From Hymenopellis radicata (Eukaryota > Basidiomycota > Agaricomycetes > Agaricales > Physalacriaceae), in the NCBI GenBank assembly GCA_015501595.1, contig JADNRX010000108.1:62001-126000 (forward strand): a stretch of 64,000 nt of DNA, read 5' to 3'. The notes below the pieces were generated by a model. That model did not search any database, was not told where the DNA came from, and saw only the letters and a list, made by a program, of their open reading frames with translations. The stretch's first letter is position 1, and every line of letters starts with the position of its first letter. Below, one piece after another: positions 23,202-35,164 of the stretch. Made by a program: the position numbers and the translations under genes.

Positions 23202-24724
23202 TCCGACAGACGTGTCGAGTTATGATCCTAGGAATATAAAAAATGACAGCCTTTGAATGATCCCGCACTTCCTAAAACATGGCGCGAATTCGCAGAGAAT
23301 TGAGCAGTGCAGAGAAACAGAGATGGTGGTAAGCAATTAAGTGGGCAGACTGCCAGAAAGTAGCGGCCCGAAAGGGTCGAGACGTTTTTGCTTCCGACGT
23401 TCATCATCATTCTGCGAGTTACGATTTCTGTCTCTGTCTTGTTCTTTCTACGGAGCAATAATGACCGAAAGATAATCATACCGATGTGTGATGCTCGCAC
23501 CGAGTAGGAATAACAGGAAACTCGCTTGGATTGGACCGATGCATCATGGAACGTCGAATCTGTGACTTCCTTGAAAGTATGCGCGTCCTTAGACGACAGA
23601 GGGGGCCTAGTGCTAACTCTTCCTCATCTACGGGATCACCATACATCCTCCCTCCTGCTCATCGCACACCTCACTTGTCCCTTTCTCCAGACGTTCGGCT
23701 TTGAATACAATCCATACGGCGAGGATCAACAGGACCGTGATTTCGTGACCCGTTCAGGCTGTCAGATCCAAGAACTTCGCGCTGTGTTGCTGTTGGAACG
23801 CCTTCATCTTGCCAAGTTGCTTTTACCGCTGTCCACGGTACGTCCCCTGAAAATCGATTGCACACATTCAAAATGCCCCTTTGACAAGTACCTCGAAGCG
23901 TTGCTCCAAGTTGAACTTGGCTATGGGTTTCCTTCCGTGCACCGGCAGTCTTTGACGGTCAAGCTGTACGCCCTCGATCTCCAGTCAGCTGCACGCCCGG
24001 AAAGAACGATGGGAAAGCTTCACTGGCAGACGTAGACGGGCCGTCGAAGTTCCAGTCTTTGCGCCTGGAGTTGCATCCGCTAGTAAAGAACTGGAGAAGG
24101 ATGGGTTGAAGGTGGACGTAAGAATTGTCATTGCGGTCTGACTCTTTCCACGAATTCTCTTGGAATAACTTGTGTCAAGACGCGATCGGAGAACTGCGCA
24201 TGCACGCAGGATAACCAATTGTCTTACCGCGAGACAAAGATGTGTGCATCTTACGAGCTGAGCGTCAAAGGAACGACACAGGTAAGCAGGGGTTTCTTCG
24301 TCGTTGCGTCTCTTCCGAGTCTGGAATTATCCAACTGTTTAAGTAAAGGAAGTCATCTTACGTTTACGAGTAAACACAAAGTATCAGTACCTGGCTCTAG
24401 TCTACTTTTGTTTAACCTCGCTGGTGACTGCCCCCCAAATACCGTTTCTCTATGATAGGACCCACAATGATCGTAACGTAGATATATCCTACAGAGAGGA
24501 GAAAAAATAACATCAGGTATCCTAGTGTATCGCTGGTACTCCATGGCAATTAGCCGGTTGTATAAGATTACGGTGATGGAAGGAAGTGGACGACGGCAAG
24601 ATGGCAAAAGCGGTGGTCGAGGCACTTTGGACAGCATGACGTAATGACATGCAGCATCTGTTTCGGGAAAACAAGCTGCTACCTCCGTCAACCACACCAG
24701 TGACCACGCGCATCGTTGGGCACG
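23202..24724. other. Intergenic region with an F-box-like remnant
   Basis: About 1.5 kb. The only stretch with coding character is the F-box/LRR-like remnant annotated separately; flanking parts show no supported gene. Confidence 0.4.
23530..24035 (+). pseudogene. Fragment of an F-box/LRR-like protein gene
   Basis: An open frame without a proper ATG contains sequence typical of the leucine-rich tail of basidiomycete F-box proteins: LTLPHLRD, CPFLQTFGFEYNPYGEDQ, FVTRSGCQIQELR and LERLHLAKLLLPLSTVRPLK. No F-box motif precedes it and the frame ends without a domain boundary. It is most likely a decayed fragment; a missing upstream exon is an alternative. Confidence 0.45.
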
Positions 24725-27700
24725 ATGAGCTCGACGCTGGCCCTATGGCTTCTGCTTGCCCTTCCTCATGTCCTCGCCACGCCAGCCAACCTCTCTTTCA
24801 CCGACTGCTTCGACGTTAACGGCAATGTTACCCAAAAAATGACGGTTTCCAATGTGTATGCGCAGGTGCTCCACAACGACAAGTTGTCCTCCTACCTTGA
24901 CCTAGTTGTTATCGCCGACTCGCCTCAAGAGATAGTCGGACGTGCCAATAGCAGTCTTAATCTCGGTGAGCACCTTTCCTTTCAAGCAATCGCCGCTGCT
25001 CACGTTCCACGAACAAAGCTACACTATTTACATCGACATCCATATTAACTCTCAGCGCGTGGTCGAATAGCTCTTATCTGTGCGACCAGATCCGTCCACC
25101 AGACGATGCCCTTTCCTCTTCTGACAACACCGATGATGACTTGTATTGTCCAATTGTGGCGGGCCCATTCGCGCTGTCCGCCCAGATTCCCTGGGGCTCA
25201 AATCGGGCACTGACGACACTCACCACACGTCTAAGAGCAGTCGACACATTCAGCAATGAGCTCTTGTGCATAGACATGGAGACTACCCCACTCGACCCAA
25301 CTTCTGAGGACACGCCATACGGCTCAGCTGATATCATATTCTGGGGCACCGTCTCGCTGGCCATTGCATATTGGCTAGTCGTTGGTAGTGCGCGCATCGT
25401 TTCGGCCTGGAATCGCGGTATCAGTAGGCCGGGGAAAGGACTGTGGGAACGGGTTCAGAGTGCGGGCTTCATCCTCGCGAGTGCAATGAGCGGTGAACGT
25501 TTCGCGAGTTCCCCCGCTCTCCTGCGTTTCTGTGCGTGTATCTCGTAAACCTCCATCGTGTTTTTTATAATCTCGTCACAGGTACACCGTCAATGCGGGA
25601 TGTGATATTTCATACCCAATGGTGTTCAGTGCTTGCAATGATCGCCGTGCAATGGCCACCTTTCATCTGTCAGTACAGCCCTTTCCCCATCTCATGTTTC
25701 TCACATATCCATAGATCCCCTACTTACTCAAACTTCGTGGGCAACTCTTTCCTACAGTAAGCGGGATTTCTCCGACATACAGCTTCTCCTTCTTATTACT
25801 CCGAGCAGACATATCTCTGACGCCCGGCTCAGACGAGCATCATTGGAATCCCTTATTTGCACCCGACTTCAACGCTCCTTCAGATTTCCAAACTCAAATC
25901 AATGACCAGAGTTCAGCACTCTATCTCGATCCTTCCGTCTCCAATACCATCTTCACACTTCCTCGTAACGCCACTGTTGGCATGACCTCCTTTGCATACT
26001 CTGTGGGTGTTCGGCCAGAGGACCTATTTGGCATCTGCCTCATACTCTTTCTCGGGGTTGTTGCGGCTGCCATCGCCGTCTCAAGTGTGATCTGGCTGAT
26101 TGACCGCTTCGCCGGCTTTCTCGGTGGACTTGTGGGCAAGTCGCGCCAAGGACCAGGTATGACGCGTTTAGGTGGTACGAGGAGCCCGGCATTTGGAAGC
26201 AAGGACATGCTCGACAGCTCCGGCATCGCTGTTGCGTCAGCCGAGGAAAGCAAGTCTCTCAATGGATTAAATGGTAGAGAGTATACTTTTTGTGAGAGCA
26301 CCACCAAAACTCACACTTTTTGTTCGACAGAACGCGGCATCCCCTCAACTCGCAAGCCGTGGTGGAGGTTCCGGAGCAGCATGAGCTCGTTCCACGGCAG
26401 TGTACTCCACGGAAATCTGGTTCGGGTCCTGGTTCTCTTCCATCTGCCAGTGACAATATTTTCGGTTTACCAAATGACTTTACCCAAGTCGCAAGCCTCC
26501 ATGTCCTCTATTGTCCTTGCTGGTCTTTCCTTCGCCATCCTTTCCATTCTCATCCCAGCCTTCCTTGTCCTCCGTGTACGCGTGACGACCACGAGCAAGT
26601 TGTACGATGAGACTCGCACCCTACTAGGCCTCGGTCCTTTGTACAATCATTACCGGCACGGTTCTCAGATGTTTGCTGGGCTGTTCTTTGCGACCAACGT
26701 AGCTTTTGGTGTTACAATAGGTGCTGGCCAGAAAAGCGGCACTGCTCAAGCGATTGTTATTTTGGTCGTCGAAGTCATCTCGGCACTAGTTACCAGCGTA
26801 TGGCTGCCTTGGGGTATAGGTGCCAGCATGGGATTGATCAGCTTCCTTTTCTGCGTCGCTAGAATTGTTATCGCTGTTCTCCTGTTAATTTTGACACCTG
26901 CAGTAAGTCTTTGGTTTCTAGTTCTTTAGTTGCTCTATTGAGACATCCCTCAGATCGACATCGGCGCTGGGGCCGGAGGATGGGTTGCCTATGGCGTACT
27001 CATCATTCTTGCACTGGTATACATTGCCCTTCTCTTGATGCTCATCGTTAAGCTTGTTGAGGCTGTCGTCCGAATCTTCGGTTTCGTTGGCTTCGAGCAG
27101 AGTAAACACATCGTGGACAGTGGTCTCCTTGGTGCTTGCGGATTGGCAGGATGCTGTGGCGACTCGAGGACACGACGTCGTCCGCGCAATGCTACCAAGA
27201 AGGTCAAAGCAAAGGAGAGTGTTAACGCTCTGTACAAGAGCACGCAACCTGGCAATCGCAATTCGATTGCGTCCTCGTTCATGGGCTCGTTGGGTTCACC
27301 AGCGCGTCCTGGTACTGGCAAAGGATCTGTCAATTCTGGTCCGCCACCCTCAGTGCTTAAACCGGAACACGCTCTGAGGCCGTATCGCGAAGACAGTGAT
27401 GATGAAGGGTACATCATGGGGGCGTGGCAGCCATTCCAGACCAAGACGGCTCGTGGATATGTTCCAGTTGATGCTTCGCCCAGCAGTCCTAAACCACCTA
27501 CGTCTGGTTTTTCTCGAGTAGGTGGCGGACGAGCGCATATCGACTCGCCTTACGCTATCACGGCTGGCTCAACACAGACCTTCCCATCTCTTGGTCATCA
27601 AGCTTCGCATCATAATGCAAGCGCCCCATCGTTGCCGCGTCTGGACGATGATGATGACGATGCCCCTTCGCTATCTGCTATCAACGCCGTTCGTCATCAA

Positions 27701-28221
27701 CAACCACCCCAGCGCGATGATTCCTTACCACCTGGCGCTATGCAACCTTTGCACATCCGGACCAAGTCTCAGACAGCGATTATCGAGCATGCTGCTGGCT
27801 CAGCGGGTCCTTCGATGTTTGTCCCGACCGGAGCAGGGACCCGGCCACAAGGCAGGGTTTGACGCCACCACCGAGTGCATACAACGGCACTACCCCTACC
27901 GACGACGACAATGGATCGGAATCGGAGACTCCGAAGAAGAAGCCCTGGTACCATCTCCGTCGACATCGGCCACATAGCAGTGAGGGGACCTCTTCAGCAC
28001 CCAACCAGCCCCCGGAGGAGGACGCACCAGCAGCAGCGGAGCCTGCAACGACGCCGACGCCGGGACGCTCGTTTGTGGTGATACGCAAACCGCAGGTGTC
28101 GCCTGGCCGTACGCCAAAGCTGTCCACTGCTTCCGCGCCTGGCCTTGGTGGATCCGGTTCATCGCCAGGACCGTCACGACAATCCTTCCCGTCTGCTTAT
28201 CCCCCGGGATCGCAGTCATAA
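24725..28221 (+). CDS. TRP-like/Flc-type integral membrane protein with ML-like lumenal domain
   Basis: Seven exons (24725-24965, 25019-25531, 25582-25668, 25715-25756, 25809-26273, 26331-26902, 26954 onward) are in frame; one exon is only 42 nt. The order is: signal peptide (LWLLLALPHVLATPA), Cys-containing lumenal ML-like domain (SYLCDQIRPPDD...YCPIVAGPFAL), then about nine membrane spans (for example FGICLILFLGVVAAAIAVSS, LVRVLVLFHLPVTIFSVYQ, YGVLIILALVYIALLLM), and a long Ser/Pro-rich cytoplasmic tail. Fungal homologues (Flc1-3, Pkd2, TrpY-related) act in ER FAD or calcium transport and wall maintenance. The frame stops at 27860-27862 (942 residues). A second frame from 27859 continues the same kind of tail (PPPSAYNGTTPTDDD...SYPPGSQS-like) to 28221, so a single missing base near GGGTTT is likely. 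The true ATG is 24725. Confidence 0.87.
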
Positions 28222-28416
28222 TTTAATGATAAACACTCTGGAGTTATATAGTTGCTTTGCATGGACCCTCTCATCTGGACTTTTCAGTCGTATCACATCC
28301 TGACTGGTGGATTTCGTCGAAGTTCACTTGTCTGTACACTATTAGTTAATATGGCATGATACAGTGTCCGTATGCTAAATTTACAATTTCGCCTATAATT
28401 ATATATCTTGTGCCAC

Positions 28417-31010
28417 TCATAGATCTTCCTCCGCTTCATCTTCCTCTGTGGTTGAGCCGCCCACCCAGAATATGTGCCAGTCCTCCAAGCCCTTCCGACA
28501 CCAGGCATACATGCCTTGCTCCTGCTCCATTTTCGTGACAAGCTCTTCTGTTTCCACGCTGTCGTACGACTGTGAGGACATGTTGCTCGCGTTGGAGTAC
28601 GTGCGGTTTAGCGGGTGATAAGGCGAATAGTGCGGTTGATCCCAGTGCCCGCCCATGCACAAAAAGCCAGTAGCGCCTCCCGCGTCATCCTCGGTCCACA
28701 CCGAGTCGTCCGCCCGCTCTTTACCCTTCCCTTTGCCCATAAAGTTCAGGGACAACTCGTGCACTTCGATACCATGTTCGCCGTACCCCACAAGCTGCAG
28801 ATAGGGTGATGGGCCGTCGCCAATCTCATTGCTGCACACCCTAGTCCTCACTGATGTGGGGGCAGATTTCCACATGATGGCGCGGAGAGGTCGGCAAGCC
28901 CCTGCGCCCGTAGGCAATGGGCACGGGAGAATATGCGTTTTCCGGCCACGCGTGAGAACATGCACCTTCTTCGTCGGCGGGGGATATGTCGCGGACGGAA
29001 TAATCGGCACCTCGCACTGCGTGAGCGGGATCCACTTCCCTAATAACGAGCTCGCGTCGAATGATATCCGCGATTTGCGCACGCTCAAGGGGCTCGACGC
29101 GTCTCGCAGTCCCGTCCCCTCGTCGTAGAGCTCGAATTCACCGACGGCAGAGTCGGCGAGACGAATCCAGCCGGCTTTTTTGTCGAATATGACAAAGAGG
29201 CTGAGTTGCGTGCCGTAGCTGAGCGCTCCCGATGGCGAGGTGAGCACGCGCTCACCGCGCATGGTACCGGTGCTGGGGGAACGTCGATGTGAGTGGTTGA
29301 AACGAGCAGGTCCGGCATCTGAAGGACTCCGCGCAACGTCGACCACTACTTGTTGAAAAAAGGTGATACTCCGCGGTTGCATTGGTGTGTAGAATTCCTA
29401 AAGGTATTTGTTTTAGTCCCGAGTTTCGATTGGTGAAGTGAACATGCCTTGACAAAACGGAACGCCCGCTCGCCCTTGGGCGTTTCGTAGAGTAATATAT
29501 TGGATTTGGTTGCAACAGCTAATAATCTCCCACTCCGAGGTTGATGAGGATCGCCGTTATTCCACAAGGTGTAGGAAAGAACGTTCGAGCTGGCCAGGCG
29601 AGAACCAGGAGATGCCAACGGCACAAAGTCGAGGGCCCAACGCGACGGTAAGTCGTCGATAAAGTCCCAGCTGGCTGTTGAATCGTCGGAATTTTGCCGG
29701 TTAGGCGAAGGCGATCTGCTGCCTGGCCGACTACCAGGGCGTCCTAAGCTTGAACTACTCACAGAAGCCGGCGAGAGCAGGTGGTTATAGGAAGACGGTG
29801 CGCTATTCCCGGGACCATGATGAGTGTTGGTGGGCTGGTCTATCCACGACTTGATACTTCGGGCAAAGCTACTTTGATGTCGATGACCTCTCTTTTTGAG
29901 AGGAGATAATTGATGAACGTGATTGCTTGGTCGCGACGTCAAATCCAGCGGTCGTGTGCCCTAGAAACGCGAGTTTACACAAAGTTACAGAAATGATAGA
30001 TCATACCTTGTGAGCAATGGTCCATTTGGCAAGGCTCGTAAGACTTGCAAGATTGTACATACGAAGTGTCCGTAGTGATTCCTCCTTGCTCAGCGGGGAG
30101 TCTGTTTCTGGTCCGACGAGAAGTAAGACAACACCTTGTGGAGATCCTTCGCCAGATTCTTCGACTTCAAGAAGGGACATTTGATATACACTAAGAGACG
30201 TCATGGGCGCGCGAAGGAACCAGCAACGTGAAGGCCCACCTTTCACCAAACCAGATTGGGCGAGACACTGCTTCCTCTGGGCCTTGGAGTTTGATTCCAG
30301 CGTCAGTTTCGGACCATTCTTGAGGATATGTGTCAAGTACGGATAGACCCTCGTCATGGCCTATGAGCAGAAGCTTTCCGCCGAGCAAGGGGAGTAGACA
30401 TCGTATCGGGGAAGTGGAGTGAGGGAGAAAACGCGAACCGAAATGAGTAATCTTAAGATGAGACGGGCGTAGTCTGTGAGTGATGGAGGTTAGAGAGGGT
30501 AAGGGAGAGGGTTGCAGGGGTGTATCCGGGGGAGGCGCGTAATAATTGTCAAGATCTTCCGTTCGAATTTGAAGACCATTCGGCATTGGCGTCGCGGGCT
30601 GGTTAACGATGATAGGAACGTCGCCGGGACTGGGGGCATCCTACATGGCAGTCAATTTGAGGCCTGTAGGTAACAAAACCACTTACAATCGAATCCATAT
30701 CCCAGCCCCGTTCTCGTCGTCTGCGGCGCTCAGCCGGAGTAATATCCGTGTACCGCTCGGCGGCTCTGGCCGTCGTCATTATTGGTTTATTGGCCTCCAA
30801 TAGCACAGAATGGCGCACCTTTTCTCTATCCATCCTCGCCATCGACCGAATCTACGTTTGGCACGAATCAGCACGGCGTCTCGACTGCTAGGGGTGTACT
30901 TGCCTGGAATTCGGGCCATGTTGTGCCGCTAGATCGTCGTAGGTGGGGAGGTCGTCGCCGCCATCCTCTGGCCCATTATCTCGCTCTGGTTGAACCTCGG
31001 GAGTATCCAT
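28417..31010 (-). CDS. CNH (citron homology) domain protein with two GC..AG introns
   Basis: Seven exons (31010-30904, 30851-30819, 30765-30687, 30640-30240, 30190-30007, 29960-29448, 29397-28417) sum to 2,298 nt, 765 residues, all in frame. The start MDTPEVQPERDNGPEDGG lies in an acidic N-terminus. A basic AERRRRRERGWD follows, then CNH-type beta-propeller sequence: SPIRCLLPLLGGKLLLIGHDEGLSVL, SVYQMSLLEVEE, LAVATKSNILLYE, RFVKEFYTP and SLFVIFDKKAGWIRLADSAV. CNH domains bind small GTPases or partners in Rho GEFs, citron-type kinases and vacuolar tethers; here no DH, PH or kinase domain is seen. Introns 30852-30903 (AG|GCAAGT) and 29398-29447 (AG|GCATGT) use GC donors. It is tail to tail with the TRP-like gene (195 bp between stops). 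Confidence 0.82.
29398..29447 (-). other. GC..AG intron in CNH gene
   Basis: Exon ...GTCAAG is followed by GCATGT and the intron ends CTTTAG before GAATTC. The join gives RFVKEFYTPMQ, matching the expected domain sequence. No GT donor nearby keeps the frame. Confidence 0.75.
30852..30903 (-). other. GC..AG intron in CNH gene
   Basis: AATTCCAG|GCAAGT..ACGTAG|ATTCGG. GCAAGT is the classical U2-type GC donor. The join yields NSRFGRWRGWIEKR in frame with downstream exons. Confidence 0.78.
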
Positions 31011-32341
31011 GGTGGTGGTTACGGAAAAGAAACAAATTAAGTACAATTGCGGTGTCGAAATGCTTTTGGATTTGCGGAGCACGTGCCGGCGATGCAGTGT
31101 AAGTACGGCGATTCGGAGCCGCGTCCCGGTCTTGCTCACTGTCCGCGTTACGTCCCCAATGCCCCTTCTGCGGCATCGTCTCTCCTAGCAATTCACACGT
31201 CTAAAGGGCATACATTGACTTGTTTCTCAACGCTTTCTTGCCTTCCCCGTTGCAGGCATCACCGGATCTATATGATGATACTTCAATTGAATACATTCAA
31301 TGCTCTGGTCTCTTGGTGCCATCCGTCAAACTTGAAACTGCAGGCTTCACTGCATCTATGCGCAACACTGTCTACTGTCTCACGATTTTCCTGTCTGCTG
31401 CTCCGCCGGCCCGCGGTGCTCGCCTACATCCAAATTACGCGAGCTCTGCTGTATTGGATGTTAGTAGTGGTAGGAACGACTGTCTTCATATACCTGACTC
31501 AGGCTGGTTTCGAGACTATAGACTATATTGGATGCTCTTTCAGATTTATCCGTCCTTAGCGCCCGAGGGCTCTAGCTCCCCAGTGCAGCTTGGCGCCCGT
31601 CTAAATTTCTCCCAACCTCTCGGGCATCTTGCTGCTCGACACAAAGGTTGCTGCGTGTTTCGAAAACTTCTCCCCGTGATGAAATGTCCAACTGAGTTTC
31701 TGGGAAGATAGGAATACCCTGTGGCGTAGGTCTATATCACAGACCGGATAACCTCCTTCGTCCTCTTCCGTAAACGGGACCGCTGAAGGTCGGAATTGAC
31801 CGCTATGCAAGGAATCTTGCTTACTGCATTGATGAAGAGGCTTTGAGATTGCTACCAAGCAGTGGATTCATGGACCGGTATCGAAGTACAGGAGAGACCA
31901 AGATTCTAGGAGTCAAGAAGGCTACACAGAAGGGAGAAAAAGGTATGCAATTAACAGTCCCTTGGGTATAGTTCGTGGCGTGGCGCGCCACGAGGGGCTG
32001 GACGACAATGACAAGATGGAACATTTACTGTTTTAGTCAACTGGACAGTGGAAGCGCTCGAATCACGATATCAACTATCATTTGTACCTGTAGCTGCAGA
32101 GGACGGACGTGCTGGCTGCGGTCTCGGGAATCTGATGCCCACCAGTTCGAAGAAGAATCAGTCCCCATAGCATCGTAACATTCAGGCGTTTCCACGAAAA
32201 GTCACACAATGGTTAGTTTTCGAAGTGAATGCTTTGCTGAAGGTTACAATAGCCAACAAGACAGTGTCATTCAAGAACGGGATATCTGAAGAAGTCTGAA
32301 GATCGAACCTGAGACGGGGCTAAACGTACCACTAGAGATTC
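31011..32341. other. Intergenic region with weak overlapping ORFs
   Basis: About 1.3 kb upstream of the CNH gene. Two overlapping plus-strand ORFs (31047-31559 and 31220-31711) are long for chance but show no recognisable domain and no frame-joining introns that convince me. Left unassigned. Confidence 0.35.
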
Positions 32342-32406
32342 AACTCAATGAACGTAACAAGTTCTCGCATGAATACAAGTCAACCATTCAAGTAAGTAAT
32401 ACAACA

Positions 32407-32606
32407 AAGAAAAGTAAAGCGAGCCGAGGAAAGTAACTTATAGGAAACATTATGACGGTCATATATGCGAGGCGCTTAATACTCGAGCACATACGACGCG
32501 AAAGGTTCCTTGTGCAACCTGACTCTCCAGCTGCGTGCTGACGGCTGTGATGTAGGGAATAAGTCCATCCTTCAAGTCGGGAGCCCCATAGGGGCGGGTA
32601 ATGCAC
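32407..32606 (-). pseudogene. Remnant 3' end of a DUF7770-like gene
   Basis: On the minus strand this encodes only the last third of the protein at 35941-36570 and its 3' flank. It joins abruptly to sequence that in the right arm lies upstream of the coding region. The first about 166 codons are deleted. Confidence 0.8.
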
Positions 32607-32842
32607 GAGCTTCAAGACGTATCTGCACAATAAATGCGGTGAGACTATGTCAATCAGGACTGAAGAGACCGACCTCTAGAACTGCAGATATTCCAGCATT
32701 TACGAGGTGTTATATACCTTCGCATTGACTCAGAGGAATAAACGGGGATGAAAACCAGGATAACGGTTCTGTGTGCTGGAGCGTTCGCGTTTGAATGGCG
32801 GAGGTTATACACGTTGATTTCCGCTGACAGAACTGGGGTGTA

Positions 32843-33266
32843 ATGGAGAGAGAGAGAGATCAGCGTTCGGCGGAGATGCAGACATTCATCTCATTAGACG
32901 GTCGACAGCACCCAGGGCGTCTACGTTCCAGATCGAGAAATCATTGGAGATTATTGCGAGTAGAAAGAATTTTCAGCCTAAACGTGGTCGGCTCCGGAAA
33001 GCGAAGTCGAAATGATGAGGCCGTATTCCAAGTTAGGTTAGAAACAGCTGTAGAAGAAAGCATGCGGCACACAGTAACATTTGAAAACAAGTGATCCTAC
33101 CGGTGGCATTTCCACCTTTTCTAGAGCCTTTGACTCGGAACAGAGACAAGGCGATCCATACGCGCCACTGATAGCTAGGGACCTTGAACACGAGTCAGCT
33201 CATCAGAAACGCGTCGTTCAGCGGCATGCGGTGTATGAGAGCCTTTTCGGCCCCATCCAGCACTGA
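32843..33266 (+). pseudogene. Broken copy of a small ORF shared by both inner arms
   Basis: The frame includes VGSGKRSRNDEAVFQVRLE and, after a frame break near 33090, GDPYAPLIARDLEHESAHQK and SLFGPIQH. The mirror copy at 35165-35461 reads through in one frame. Here a one-base loss in an A run (about 33087) and nearby indels, including a 12-bp deletion, break it. Function unknown; it may not be a gene at all. Confidence 0.35.
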
Positions 33267-33924
33267 AATTCAGTGCTTGAGCTTCATTGTACTCATGCAT
33301 GAGAATGTAAAACTCACTCAACGTCAACTACACCAATTTCTGAGATAAATCCCGGAGAGATTGGACGCAAAAGCAACCTGGCGCCCAAGATCCGCAATGA
33401 CTCGTCCAGGCGCTTAGATCTTGGACGAGATGCGTACACTGCTGTGAGAACATGGTGGTTCGAACTTCGCATTGTCTCTCAGCACGTGAGCGTGTGACGG
33501 TGAGGTGATGTTCCCAAAATAGACTAAGACGGGTCTGGCTTCAAGCTTCAAGTCCGGACAATGGACATCCGCACAGCGGCCATTGGGAGAAGGTCGTGGA
33601 CGGGTTGCATACAGTCTATGTCTCCCCTGACTTTCAACGTACTCCCATCTCCGTGCGCTCTCTCAGTAATATTGAGACGTAGACTTTTGCCTGCTCTCTA
33701 CATAGCGGCCTCTGAATCTGATAGCAATCAGCTTCACGACCCCAAACATCATTGATGGCCTACACATGCTGGTCGATGCAAGAGGGAGCTAAAATGGTAT
33801 TTTTACTGAGCCAGCTGCCAGATGCGCGACTCCTGGCGACGTCTTTTCATGAAAGCAGTAGATTGATGATAAAAAGAAAAAGGCATTCGGAGCATCACAA
33901 TTCGACTTCACTCACGACCGTAAT

Positions 33925-34763
33925 CTACACCGGAAACTTCATCAGCAAATTGAACATTTCTGCACATGCTAATTCTGTAGCATCAGGGAATCGCATTTGA
34001 CGAAAGCAATTCGCCACACAGGGAGGCATATAAACGCCATAATGTCGCAACCCAAAGACTTGCCAATGCCTCGGACGCCACCCTGAATCCTCCCAATCCA
34101 CGATGCCCAGAAAATCACCTGTGTTGGGATGCACTATGATATTTTGGACTCTCAAATCTGGATGTACCCAAGAGACAGCGTCCGAGGTCACAGCTCGGAC
34201 GGAGTCCTCATGCGCCTTCGCCATATGCTCTGCCGTCCACGCAGGTCTAGCGAATTCGTCCAGATGCGGCGTCATGTAAAAGTACAATTGAAGCACGGAA
34301 GGGTAGGGACCTGTATACCCAACGAAAAACTGTGCAGGATCAGGAAGGCCATCACCGCTTGCGCTGAGCATGACCCGCCCTTTGTCCGCTTCGCACTGTT
34401 CAATAGACCAAAGTCGCAGAACGATATCACGAACAGCGACTGCAATGCGCTGGAACTGGTCTGGGGCGGAAACAATCCAAAGTGTATAGCAGTACCGAGG
34501 GAAATGCCCTTGAGACGGGTCATGACTGTGTAAGTGTGTCCTCCGACAATGAGAGTATCAACAACGCGGGGAATGGGTAGGTTGAGACCAGTTGAATGGA
34601 GGAAGCCGAGGGCGTGTGATTCGGTGGAATGAAGGCGGGGAGACGATTTCATAATGAGGGGGACGCCGAAGCGAAAAACGCGAAGAGTGGGTTTGTCGTC
34701 CGATATAGGGTGCGATAGGAGGGTGTACAGAAGCAGTCGTGTTTGGTCAAAGAGGCCGACCAT
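33925..34763 (-). CDS. Aminoglycoside phosphotransferase (APH/choline kinase-like) family protein
   Basis: The start MVGLFDQTRLLLY at 34763 is followed by kinase N-lobe-like sequence (VFRFGVPLIMKSS, ESHALGFLHSTGLNLPIPRV, YTVMTRLKG). The catalytic segment has the HxDxxxxN pattern (VHPDLRVQNIIVH) and the metal-binding IVDWEDSGW, both complete. The fungal family contains many kinase-fold proteins of unknown small-molecule substrate; resistance activity should not be assumed. Between ISL and DQFQRIAVAVRD the frame changes near 34475. A 35-nt GT..AG intron (starting GTACTG) would fix it, but is very short; a frameshift is the alternative. The gene is single copy and fills the spacer between the inner inverted repeat arms. 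Confidence 0.75.
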
Positions 34764-35164
34764 GGTGGCACTATGAAGTAAATGAGACAGACAGAGGGCG
34801 AGGAGCAGATTTATCCGAACCGTGGACGTAAAACCTGGCGACTTGAAGTATGAAGTAGATGATGGCGGATGGGGAGAGGTGAAAAAGGCCATGCAGGCCA
34901 CTGTCTATTTTGGGAACGTCACCCTCACCGTCACACGCTCACGTGCTGAGAGACAATGCGAAGTTCGAACCACCATGTTCTCACAGCAGTGTATCGCATC
35001 TCGTCCAAGATCTAAGCGCCTGGCACGAGTCATTGCGGATCTTGGGCGCCAGGTTGCATTTGTTTCCAATCTCTCCGCGGATTTATCTCAGAAATTGGTG
35101 TAGTTGACGTTGAGTGAGTTTTACATTCTCATGCATGAGTACAATGAAGCTCAAGCACTGAATA

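Larger units (their letters stand above)
32342..33524 (-). repeat. Left arm of the inner inverted repeat
   Basis: The reverse complement matches 34903-36696. The outer end pairs AACTCAATGAACGTAACAAG with its mirror at 36690, and the inner end pairs TTCCCAAAATAGAC (33511-33524) with 34903-34916. It is about 1.18 kb against 1.79 kb on the other side because roughly 0.6 kb is missing at 32606/32607. Small indels and point differences are scattered. No flanking target duplication was found. Confidence 0.88.

Noticed and set aside
23228..23500. 90-codon minus-strand ORF upstream of the methyltransferase
   Set aside because: No motif; overlaps the probable promoter of the methyltransferase gene.
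31047..31711. Overlapping ORFs upstream of the CNH gene, one with a hydrophobic stretch
   Set aside because: Frames overlap without a splice solution and no motif is recognisable; kept only as an intergenic note.
33440..33465. TGGTTCGAACTTC motif resembling a tRNA T-loop
   Set aside because: No matching acceptor, D or anticodon arms around it; the same sequence recurs only because of the mirrored arm at about 34965.
33925..34763. Antibiotic resistance gene interpretation of the APH-like gene
   Set aside because: APH-fold kinases are abundant in fungi with unknown substrates; nothing in the sequence indicates drug modification or bacterial origin.
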